A DNA stretch of 32,341 bases. Origin: a virus. The position numbers and the translations under genes are program-made. Of this stretch, positions 1 through 7,200 are shown piece by piece. Under the pieces are notes generated by a model. The model saw nothing but the letters and a program-made list of their open reading frames with translations. It had not been told where the DNA came from and searched no databases. Where the stretch lies: IMG/VR virus record IMGVR_UViG_3300030943_000112, positions 1-32,341 of that record; one strand, given 5' to 3'. Position 1 is the first letter of the stretch. Every line of letters starts with the position of its first letter.

Positions 1-120
1 TTAGAAAATAAATATGAAGATGGAACTTGTGAAGCAGAGGAAGACCATCTTAGTGCTATGGTATTTAATATCTTTGGTATTTTACACGAGCAAGAAAGAA
101 AAATTAAAAATGAAAAATAA
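1..120 (+). CDS. 3' end of a DUF5664-like dATP/dGTP diphosphohydrolase (partial)
   Basis: Reading frame 1 is open from the window edge and stops with TAA at 118-120, giving the last 39 residues of a protein whose start lies outside the window. The visible tail has an acidic stretch, then EEDHLSAMVFNIFGILHEQE and a basic end. Phage DUF5664/MazG-like nucleotide hydrolases usually end in a helix of the pattern DHL-A---N---L-H-E, which is why I suggest that family; the catalytic part is not visible. The next gene starts inside this one at 110, an 11-base overlap, so the two are probably co-transcribed and translationally coupled. A nucleotide-pool enzyme next to a DnaQ-like exonuclease and RusA would fit a DNA-metabolism block. 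The family call rests on a short tail only. Confidence 0.5.
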   Translation, partial: LENKYEDGTCEAEEDHLSAMVFNIFGILHEQERKIKNEK

Positions 121-883
121 ACCAGTTATACTTACAGCAGACATAGAAACATACCCTGCTGAGGTATTAATGTATGGTAATACTTGGGAACCTGTAATAG
201 TAAAAATAGTCAGATTCCAAAGTATACTATCATTTGCATATAAGTTAGGTGATGGTAAAACTAAATATATAGGACTTAACACTATTAAAGGATATAAGCC
301 AGGTGATTTAGATGACAAGAAACTAATCATAGAAATATCTAAAATAATTAATGAATCTGATTCTTTTTGTGGGCAAAATTCTGATGACTTTGATATAAAG
401 ATTATCAAGGAAAGAATTATGTTCCATAATCTTCCACCTCTTAGACCAGATTTAATTTTACTTGATACAAAGAAACTTTATAAACAAGTTTCAAAATTGC
501 CAAATAATAAATTAAATACTCAAAGTCAATTCAATGGTATTGGAGAGAAAACAAAACACTCTGGTACTGACTTATTTATTGATTGTGGAGCTGGTGATAT
601 GAAGGCTTGGAGAATAAATGAGAAGTATAATAAACATGATGTTGATTTAACTTATGCTAACTTAATGAAGGTTCTACCTTATGTTAAACTAAGTAGACCA
701 CAATCTGCTTTCTCTGAAGATATACAATGTTCTAATCCATTATGTCTATCACATAATTTGATTAAAGCAAAGCGTAGGAGAGTAGTTAATGGTTGGAAGC
801 AACAATATCAATGTAAACTATGTGGTAGGTATACACAAGGTAAACAGTTAATAAAAGAACTTGACAAGCAATACAATAAGTGA
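110..883 (+). CDS. DnaQ/YprB-like 3'-5' exonuclease with C-terminal zinc ribbon
   Basis: 257-residue protein. The start at 110 is preferred over an in-frame ATG at 14 because the 32 extra residues overlap the upstream gene and do not resemble the domain. DIET near residue 11 supplies the ExoI D-x-E. GQNSDDFDIKII near residue 90 matches the ExoII N-x-x-x-FD pattern. YNKHDVDLTYAN near residue 180 matches the ExoIII Y-x-x-x-D motif. This is the RNase H-fold nuclease layout of the RNase_H_2/YprB family. The last 50 residues carry CSNPLC and CKLC, a zinc ribbon that could bind nucleic acid or a partner. It probably trims or proofreads DNA during replication or recombination with RusA downstream; that role is inference. 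Its last codons contain a promoter for the next RNA. Confidence 0.75.
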   Translation: MKNKPVILTADIETYPAEVLMYGNTWEPVIVKIVRFQSILSFAYKLGDGKTKYIGLNTIKGYKPGDLDDKKLIIEISKIINESDSFCGQNSDDFDIKIIKERIMFHNLPPLRPDLILLDTKKLYKQVSKLPNNKLNTQSQFNGIGEKTKHSGTDLFIDCGAGDMKAWRINEKYNKHDVDLTYANLMKVLPYVKLSRPQSAFSEDIQCSNPLCLSHNLIKAKRRRVVNGWKQQYQCKLCGRYTQGKQLIKELDKQYNK

Positions 884-889
884 TATAAT
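861..889 (+). promoter_or_regulatory. Consensus sigma70-type promoter for the tRNA-like RNA
   Basis: TTGACA at 861-866, a 17-base spacer and TATAAT at 884-889. The -35 box and spacer lie in the last codons of the exonuclease gene. By the rule seen elsewhere in the window (six bases, then A), transcription should start near 896, giving a short leader with the hairpin TGTAC-ATTC-GTACA (905-918) and then the tRNA-like fold. Confidence 0.8.
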
Positions 890-927
890 GATATTAGTTC
901 TTTATGTACATTCGTACAGAATCACAA

Positions 928-1008
928 ATCCAATTAGTTTAGCAGTAAAATATTCTCTTACGCTTTATGGGTAAGAAATAGACGAAGGTGCAACTCCTTC
1001 ATTGGATT
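928..1008 (+). ncRNA. tRNA-like RNA with atypical anticodon arm
   Basis: Bases 928-934 (ATCCAAT) pair with 1001-1007, extendable by two A-T pairs outward, forming an acceptor-like stem. A T-arm directly precedes the 3' strand: GAAGG (984-988), 7-base loop TGCAACT, CCTTC (996-1000). A weak D-arm is possible (937-940 GTTT with 948-951 AAAT, loop AGCAGTA). The central arm is CTTAC/GTAAG (957-961/971-975) with a 9-base loop rather than 7, and five unpaired bases instead of one before it. If a G-G mismatch closed the loop to seven bases, the anticodon would read UUA, opposite the UAA stop codon. CCA is not encoded. It could be a true but aberrant tRNA, a degenerate tRNA or a mimic. It has its own promoter at 861-889. 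Confidence 0.5.
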
Positions 1009-1044
1009 TAAGTAAATAGTTATTTAACATTTAAATAGTTTATT

Positions 1045-1239
1045 ATGGAAACGAGCAATGAAACCCTTATCTCTTTGCTCGCTGCAAAGGATTTGGAATT
1101 AAAACAAATGGTGCTGTATATTCAGCAACTGGAATCTTCCTACAATGACCTAGCGGTTAAGTACAACAAATTAATGCAAAAGCATTATACTAAAGCTAAA
1201 CGAACACAAATCGGTTACAAACAAAAAAGCCAACAATGA
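1045..1239 (+). CDS. Small coiled-coil hypothetical protein
   Basis: 64 residues. The first 45 are predicted helix with spaced leucines (ETLISLLAAKDLEL, IQQLESSYNDLAVKYNKL), and the tail is lysine-rich. This looks like a short coiled-coil dimer with a basic, possibly nucleic-acid-binding, tail. No family recognised. The stop overlaps the next start as ATGA at 1236-1239, so it is translated together with the HNH-like gene. It lies just after the tRNA-like RNA and may share its promoter at 861-889. Confidence 0.6.
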   Translation: METSNETLISLLAAKDLELKQMVLYIQQLESSYNDLAVKYNKLMQKHYTKAKRTQIGYKQKSQQ

Positions 1240-1553
1240 GTAAGACTAACCACCACGAGAGAAAGCAGGAGCAAACTGCTAGGCTTTCAAAAAGGAGAGT
1301 TCGTAGGATGAAACTTGAAGAAGAAAATCCAAGAATGAAGAAAAGGAAATCTTCCAGGAAAATGAACAGACACCATTTAGTGAACAAATGTAATGGAGGA
1401 ACTATGTCAATCAACAACATCTTGTGGATTTACATAAATCGCCATCATGTTTGGCACGAACTATTTAAGAATCTTGACTTAGAACAAGTAATTGAATTAC
1501 TAATCAGAGTTAAGAGAGCTAAAGACAACCAGGAGTTTGACCACTCCAGATAA
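1236..1553 (+). CDS. HNH-like small protein (RHH...GG...RHxxWHxLF motif)
   Basis: 105 residues. The N-terminal 45 residues are extremely basic (repeated KR, RR and KK). The C-terminal half carries NRHHLVNKCNGG, then NNILWIYINRHHVWHELF and a final amphipathic helix. The HH...GG...N...H...H spacing resembles a compact HNH fold, and I recall similar small proteins with an RHxxWHxLF ending in phages and uncultured bacteria. I cannot assign an activity: it could be a nicking HNH nuclease or a DNA-binding relative without catalysis. It follows the coiled-coil gene by an ATGA overlap and is closed by the terminator at 1566-1596. Confidence 0.6.
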   Translation: MSKTNHHERKQEQTARLSKRRVRRMKLEEENPRMKKRKSSRKMNRHHLVNKCNGGTMSINNILWIYINRHHVWHELFKNLDLEQVIELLIRVKRAKDNQEFDHSR

Positions 1554-1565
1554 TCTAATTTAGAT

Positions 1566-1596
1566 AAAGCCCACCTAATCGTGGACTTTTCTTTTT
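1566..1596 (+). terminator. Rho-independent terminator after the HNH-like gene
   Basis: AAAG-C-CCAC (1566-1574), loop CTAATC, GTGG-A-CTTT (1581-1589), then TCTTTTT. An eight-pair stem with one internal mismatch followed by a U-tract. It ends the transcript starting near 896, and a new promoter begins six bases further on. Confidence 0.75.
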
Positions 1597-1601
1597 ACCT
1601 A

Positions 1602-1630
1602 TTGACAAATGTAACACAATATGCTATACT
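1602..1630 (+). promoter_or_regulatory. Consensus promoter for the 1637-2272 operon (leaderless)
   Basis: TTGACA at 1602-1607, a 17-base spacer, TATACT at 1625-1630. Only six bases (AAGGTA) separate the -10 from the ATG at 1637, so the predicted start of transcription is the A of the start codon. Confidence 0.8.
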
Positions 1631-1636
1631 AAGGTA

Positions 1637-1786
1637 ATGAAAAAAGATAAAGAGAATTTAAGTTGTTTTGTGATTCTACGAGTTACACCAACTGTGAAGA
1701 AATTATTAAGAGATAAGAAGATAAGTAAGAATGTATCTGTGCAGGTTCGTCATTTCATTAATAAGTTTTTGGGATTAAATGATTAA
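1637..1786 (+). CDS. Small basic protein, ribbon-helix-helix-like
   Basis: 49 residues. A short strand-like stretch (SCFVILRVTPTVKKLL) is followed by a helix (NVSVQVRHFINKFLG). Order and size fit a minimal ribbon-helix-helix or similar DNA-binding dimer, but no signature is strong enough to name it. Its ATG sits exactly seven bases past the end of a consensus -10, so its mRNA is predicted to be leaderless. It overlaps the RusA-like gene by eight bases (1779-1786). As first gene of a three-gene operon with its own promoter it may be an autoregulator, which is inference. Confidence 0.6.
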   Translation: MKKDKENLSCFVILRVTPTVKKLLRDKKISKNVSVQVRHFINKFLGLND

Positions 1787-2162
1787 ACTTACATTTCCAA
1801 TTTACTATACACAAGAGTTTAAAACAAAGAAACCTAAAACTTTCTTACTTGGACTTAACTGGTATAGAAATAGTAATCACTTCCTATCAAATAAAATTAA
1901 GGCACATTATCATGAACTTGTTAAACAACAAATAGGAGATAATAAGTTTACCAAGATTAGAATAATTTATAAAGTTTATGCAGGAAGAAATGGAACAGAT
2001 GGTCATAACATTAGAGCAGTAATGGAGAAATTTATTTGTGATGGTTTAGTTGAGTGTGGAGCATTACCAGATGACTCAATAGAGTATCTACGAGGTGATG
2101 AAAGTTATTATTTTATTAGTAAAGAAAATCCTCGTATTGAGGTTGAAATAGAACAACTATGA
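1779..2162 (+). CDS. rusA: RusA-family Holliday junction resolvase
   Basis: 127 residues, the normal RusA length. The N-terminus gives the expected strand LTFPIYYT and a segment with LNWYRNSNHF. The core has NGTDGHN near residue 74, then a helix to CDGLVECG with D88, then LPDDS with D98/D99. These match the acidic residues by which RusA dimers bind Mg2+ and cleave four-way junctions. The likely role is resolving branched replication intermediates before packaging. It is co-transcribed with the 49-residue gene upstream and overlaps the small gene downstream as ATGA. Confidence 0.85.
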   Translation: MIKLTFPIYYTQEFKTKKPKTFLLGLNWYRNSNHFLSNKIKAHYHELVKQQIGDNKFTKIRIIYKVYAGRNGTDGHNIRAVMEKFICDGLVECGALPDDSIEYLRGDESYYFISKENPRIEVEIEQL

Positions 2163-2272
2163 ATTACATCATTTATGGAGCAATTCCTGAAAGTTTAATA
2201 AGTCTAGGAAAAATTGAAGTTTCAAAGCCTAAAAATACGTTGAAAACAAAGGCTAGAAAAAGACGAAAATAA
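2159..2272 (+). CDS. Tiny basic hypothetical protein
   Basis: 37 residues starting MNYIIYGAIPESLISLGKIE and ending in a lysine/arginine-rich tail (KARKRRK). Its ATG overlaps the RusA stop (ATGA at 2159-2162), which is the main reason to believe it is translated. No family recognised. A terminator follows at once. Confidence 0.5.
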   Translation: MNYIIYGAIPESLISLGKIEVSKPKNTLKTKARKRRK

Positions 2273-2280
2273 GCAAAAAT

Positions 2281-2313
2281 ACCCTTTTGGGGCAAATTTG
2301 CGTTTTAAGGGGT
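2281..2313. terminator. Probable bidirectional terminator between converging operons
   Basis: ACCCTTT (2281-2287) can pair with AAGGGGT (2307-2313), enclosing the palindrome GCAAATTTGC (2292-2301). Rightward it is followed by CTTTAATTT. Read leftward it is followed by ATTTTTGC. It sits in the 48 bases between the rightward operon (ending 2272) and the leftward late operon (ending 2321). Confidence 0.55.
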
Positions 2314-2320
2314 CTTTAAT

Positions 2321-3205
2321 TTAATAGAGCCATATAACACCCTGTGGAAGTGTTTTGTTAAGGTCAAGATGCACAAAAGTAGGAGCAAGACCTACTCTTT
2401 TTATTCCATTTAAGAAAGCTGAACTAATTATCTTCATTCTTTGTGTAGAATCAGTAATAGAAATATCTACAGCTTCACCTGTAAGATGTGCTGAATCAGT
2501 AACTGCATCTTTAAGTTTATTATTCTGTTCTTTTGTTCTAAAACCACTATTTATTTTAAAAGGAAAACCACACTCACCTCTCATCTTATCAAGAATAACT
2601 ACAAGTTCTGGTTTAAGTCCTACTATTTCTTTGTCTTTAAAGTATTTATATGTTGGCATATTATTTTTATTTATAAAGTCTTGTAATAAATTCCATTGTT
2701 CTGCAAAGTTTCCAGTAGGACTATCGGGATTTGTATTATATCTGTAAGTGTCCATAACGTCTTTACATTTTGCTAGTTCAACTAATGCGTGCATTATTTC
2801 ATGAGCTATCTGAATCCAGGCTTCATCAACTATTGGGTTATCTTTATATATTCCAATATTAATGAATGGTTTGTTTAAGTATGGAAAACAATTACCTGTT
2901 GGAGTGTTTGGTAATAGTGGAAACTTTGAACCTTTAGGAGTAGCCCATTCTTCTTGATTAAACACAAACATATTCATATCAGCCTTACAGTCTAGTATTG
3001 ATACTAAGTGTGAGCCAGTTACAATATATTGTTTAAATCCATTATGTAAAGTTATTTCAGTTGATTTATAATCAGTAACATTTATATTTGTAAACTTAAA
3101 AGTAATATCAATATTATGTTTTAAATGATAAAGTCTAGCCTTTTCAAAGTAATCTTGATATGGAAAAGTTATTTTATTAAGATTTACATTGATGGTTATT
3201 TTCAT
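2321..3205 (-). CDS. Endolysin: peptidase M15-like with an N-terminal HExxH domain
   Basis: 294 residues. The C-terminal 90 form a peptidase M15A-type domain: NSGFRT at 219-224, H240-LTGEAV-D247, and H279 in FVHLDL, the three usual zinc ligands of D,D-/L,D-carboxypeptidase-like endolysins. The N-terminal 180 residues include AHEIMHAL with H135-E136-x-x-H139, the signature of zincin metalloproteases, so the protein probably combines two zinc-hydrolase domains. It overlaps the holin gene by four bases (3202-3205). As last gene of the late operon beside a holin, its job is most likely peptidoglycan cleavage at lysis. The N-terminal domain could instead act on peptide cross-links or protein. No signal peptide is visible, consistent with holin-dependent export. 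Confidence 0.8.
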   Translation of the reverse strand: MKITINVNLNKITFPYQDYFEKARLYHLKHNIDITFKFTNINVTDYKSTEITLHNGFKQYIVTGSHLVSILDCKADMNMFVFNQEEWATPKGSKFPLLPNTPTGNCFPYLNKPFINIGIYKDNPIVDEAWIQIAHEIMHALVELAKCKDVMDTYRYNTNPDSPTGNFAEQWNLLQDFINKNNMPTYKYFKDKEIVGLKPELVVILDKMRGECGFPFKINSGFRTKEQNNKLKDAVTDSAHLTGEAVDISITDSTQRMKIISSAFLNGIKRVGLAPTFVHLDLNKTLPQGVIWLY

Positions 3206-3501
3206 AGTTTATATTTTATAATTGTATACATTATTGCACTTACAATAAATCCACCAACTGTGTAAAGCAACCAACTAAATGCTTTTTCTACCCAGATTCC
3301 AGCTTTTTGTTCAAGTGCTTTATCAAGTTTATCTTGGATTTCTTTTATTGAAGCATTTGTTTTATTGTGGAATCCCTCTAAACTTTTTACTATATCTTGA
3401 TGTTCTTCTTTGTTGTCAGCTTGAAATTCCTCTAATTTATCCATTAGTGTTTTTGATGTTAGTTCTAATAATGCGATTCTTGTTTCGTCAGAGTTACTCA
3501 T
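3202..3501 (-). CDS. XhlA-like holin/haemolysin
   Basis: 99 residues. Residues 1-70 are charged coiled coil (LLELTSKTLMDKLEEFQADN, KEIQDKLDKALEQ). Residues 75-96 form one hydrophobic span (FSWLLYTVGGFIVSAIMYTI), followed by KYKL. A soluble coiled coil followed by one C-terminal transmembrane helix is the layout of XhlA-type phage haemolysin/holin proteins. The stop overlaps the endolysin start, so holin and endolysin are coupled. Confidence 0.7.
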   Translation of the reverse strand: MSNSDETRIALLELTSKTLMDKLEEFQADNKEEHQDIVKSLEGFHNKTNASIKEIQDKLDKALEQKAGIWVEKAFSWLLYTVGGFIVSAIMYTIIKYKL

Positions 3502-3503
3502 AC

Positions 3504-4259
3504 TTATACGTTAGTATTTAACGACTTTACATTAGCTATTAAGTTGGTATTTATACTCTTTATGTTTGCTTTAAGATTTGTATTGTAGGATTTTAGGTTG
3601 GCTGGACCTGCAGCTGCTGCTGGTGCTATTGCTGTTATAACACCAACACCATTACAATTTGAAACCATATCACATCCCCAGTTTCCACAAGAAGTAGTCT
3701 GTACTCTAGTTGCCGAAGCTGTTGTAAATTCATCAGAACCATTTCTTCCACTATCATACTGTTGAGTCCAAGTTGGATTAGATGTTGTTATATAATAACC
3801 ACTAGGAGTTCCACCAGAGTTTGCGTAATAGATAGATTCTAATAATAAACAACTTGCTACTGATGGAGTAATTGTCGCAGTAAATATAAGTGGGTGTGCT
3901 GTTCTTATGTCTTTTATTCCATTATCAGTATTTATTGGAGTAGTTGCATCGTGTCCTGTAATTCTATACATCATTCCTGTATGTTTAATAGATGAATTAG
4001 TAAAACTAAAATCTGTTGCACCTGCATCTCCACTTGTTGCTATTTTCCAATATGTTGAAACTCTCCAACCTGTAGTAGTAGAATCATAATATGCAAATCC
4101 AGCTGTCCAACCTGCTGGAGGAGTCCAAGCTGTATTATTATTATGCGTAATAGTAACAAACATTAAATTACCAGTAGATAATCCAGTTGGTTTAGTAAAA
4201 ACTGCTGTTGTAGCTGTTTGCCAAGATTGTGTTGATGTTGATTGTATTGCTACTGCCAT
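3504..4259 (-). CDS. Virion surface protein with C-terminal 11-residue repeats
   Basis: 251 residues, Thr/Ser/Asn-rich. Residues 1-200 look like one beta-sandwich domain. The stretch PTGLSTGNLMFVTITHNNN followed by TPPAGWT is a pattern I recall from phage tail or decoration proteins. The last 32 residues are about three 11-residue units: LKSYNTNLKAN, IKSINTNLIAN, VKSLNTNV. Such K-S-x-N repeats recur in phage and bacterial surface proteins and may form a short beta-solenoid or stalk. It lies between the long fibre and the holin, so a receptor-binding or fibre-tip accessory role is likely but unproven. Confidence 0.6.
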   Translation of the reverse strand: MAVAIQSTSTQSWQTATTAVFTKPTGLSTGNLMFVTITHNNNTAWTPPAGWTAGFAYYDSTTTGWRVSTYWKIATSGDAGATDFSFTNSSIKHTGMMYRITGHDATTPINTDNGIKDIRTAHPLIFTATITPSVASCLLLESIYYANSGGTPSGYYITTSNPTWTQQYDSGRNGSDEFTTASATRVQTTSCGNWGCDMVSNCNGVGVITAIAPAAAAGPANLKSYNTNLKANIKSINTNLIANVKSLNTNV

Positions 4260-4289
4260 ATATTTATTTGTTTACTGGATAATGTCATA

Positions 4290-7200
4290 TTAAGCTACGA
4301 CTGTACTGTTATCGCTACTTGGATTGAAGTAGATTGTATCTGCGTCTACTGCAAATCCTACGACCCTTATAACTCCATCTGCACCTGTTGGTATTGTTGT
4401 TTGTAAACCTCCTGCTGTTTCACCTGCGTAAATAGTAACTCCTGGAGTCCAATTCCAAGCATCAAATCTTACAAAAGAACCAGGGAGTGCTACTTTCATC
4501 GCCTGTGTATCATTTTTAGCTTCCATAGCAAGACCAATCAACCCTCCTGAAGTTGCAATAGCATCTGCATCTACAATTAACCACTTAGAAGATGAGCCCA
4601 TATAAACTAGATTAGCTGCGGCAACAGTAGCACCTGATTGGAAACTATCTGTATAATTACCAGTACAATATGCATCTGTTGCTGGAAGTTTCAAACATAT
4701 TCCACTACCTGAAGGCATTATAATTCCATCTCCTACTTTTGTAGTCATAGCTCCTGTCATTGTTCCACCTGCTTTTGGAAGAGCATTGTCAGCTGTTGTT
4801 CCCTGTGTAGAAGTAGCATAAGCTGTTGAAGCCGTATAAGCGGCAGTTCCAAGTGTCCCACCTGTTCCTATTGCGAGAGTAGAGCCATCTGTAGCTGTAA
4901 GTGTCATACTATTTGAAACTGAAAGCTTTTTACCACTTGTAATCGCTACACCTTCATACCAGTAATTCCAGTTAGCCGCTGTTGTTGGTGTTGCTACTAG
5001 AGCCATAAATGTAGCAAATGTTCCTGCTGCTAATATAACAATAGCGTTAGCACCTGAAGATTGAACTGTAACTGCGAGGGTTGAATTGTTTATTATTTGA
5101 TACGCTTGGCCTGCTACTATCCCTGTTGTTGGGAGAAGAACTGTTTGAACTGATGAACCTGTAAACTCTTGTTGAAAAGCGTCACCGACTACTAGAGTTG
5201 TAGTTGCCCCTGCTGTTGCTTGTGTTCTAAACCCCTCTATGTGATTAGCAGCTGAAAGATTTTTGTTTGCGTCCCAGCCTGCAAGTGTAGAAGCTGTTGG
5301 TGCTGTCGTTACTACTTTAGCTGTCCAGTTAGTTCCATCAGAAGATAAATAGTTACCTGAAGTTCCTGGAACTGCGTAAGTTTCTGTTGAAGTTACCCAG
5401 TTTGTTCCGTCACTTACTATTATCTTACGAGTAGTTGCGGAAGCATTCGGAAATGTTGGAGTAGATGCGATATAGTTAGTTCCGTCTGATACCATCACTT
5501 TACCAGCAGTTACCGAAGCATCAGGATAAGTTACTGTACTTACTATCCAATTAGTTCCATCTGAACGAATATGTTTTAGAGCTGTTGCACTTGCACTTGT
5601 TGGGAATGTTGGTATTGAATATACTGGTGCTGCACCTACTCCTCCTGAAGCTAGTATCTTACCTGCTGCTGGAGCTGCTAATCTACCATAAGCTGTTGTT
5701 GAAGTAGCATAAGCTATATCTCCTATTGCTTGTGAAGCAAAAGTCCAGTTAGAACCTGTTTTTGTAGCTGCTGCTATAAGTTGTGTTTGTGCTGATGAAG
5801 TAAGACCTTTTACATAAGATAGTTCTGTTAAGCTAGGATAGGTTGCTACTGCTAAAGATTTTACACTTCCAGTTGTATCAAAATATGCTATTTCATTTAT
5901 AGTTCCACTTATTCTTGTTGTAGCGGAATTATCTCCAGAGTTAGTTCCACTTGTGTTTGCAAGTCTTGTGTCTATTGTTGTTGTATATGAAGCTGTTGTG
6001 TTTGTTAGGACAGTTGATAGAGGTTGATAACTTCCAGCTACTTGATAACTTGCTGTATCAGCATAAGCCATTGTTCCTACATAATCTGTTCTGATAACAT
6101 CTAAAATTCCAACTGTTGCACTTTGATATGATACAGTTGCTATTGCTTGGTCATAATTAGGTGTTGTAGGTCTTGTTGAAGTTAAAGCACCTGCTGTTGT
6201 TGCTGAAACATAAAGTCTAGTTCCTGCACTCCAAGTATTAGTATTTACTCCTGTTAGTATTCCTTCTACTCTCATTGAAACAACTGTGCCATCTGCTCCT
6301 GCACTTTCTAACACACCTGCACAAGGAAGTGTTGATGTAGAATTTGCTCTTGCAAGAGATACTTCAGAACAACCATTAGCTACATTCCAAGCACCTACAT
6401 AAACTGCATCTCCAATAACTCCTGCTCTACCTAGATTAAGAAATACTTTCTGGTGTGTAGCATCTGCATCTATGTAGTTAGTATTACTGTTTAATGTTTT
6501 ATTTGTTCCTGTATTTGTAGATGAATCTGTCCAAGTCCCTACATTTGAAGTATATCCACTTGGGTTTGTTGCTAGATAGAAATCACTTGCTTTGCTTCCA
6601 CTATCTTTTATTAGTTTACCTGTTGTTGTATCAAAAGCAGCGAAGTTAGAATTTACTGCACTTGCTGGACCAACCACATTTCCTGTTCCACCTGCTGTTG
6701 CAGAAAGAACACCAGCACCATCTATTGAAAGATTAGCACCTACTTTGATACCTCCTAAAACACTAGCTCCTGCTATTGGGAGAGTGTAAGGAGTTGGATT
6801 AGGGTTTGTATAGTCAAGAACTCCTGCAACGATTCCAAGTGTAGAACCTACTTTTATTCCTCCTAAAACAGAATTAGTTGCTGTTGGTAATGAGTAAGTT
6901 CCTGCTTGAACATCTGCACTTATAACTCCACCTGCATCTATGGTTATTCTACTTCCTTGTTTTACTCCTCCTAGAACTGATGCAGTTGCTATTGGTAAGG
7001 TATAAGTTCCTGGTTGAGTTGCTGCATTAACTGTAAAGTTAGGGTAAGTTCCTGTTACTGAAGTTATGTTTGTTCCTGCTGTTATTGATACTGTTTGGTC
7101 GGGTGCTGAGTTAGTAATAACAAGTTTGTTTTCATTAGCTCCTGTTCCTTCGGCTACACTTATACCTGTTCCTGCAATTATCTTATCTGCGATATACCCT

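Noticed and set aside
14-109. Earlier start for the exonuclease at 14
   Set aside because: The 32 added residues overlap the end of the upstream gene and resemble no part of the nuclease; the ATG at 110 overlaps that gene's stop in the usual way.
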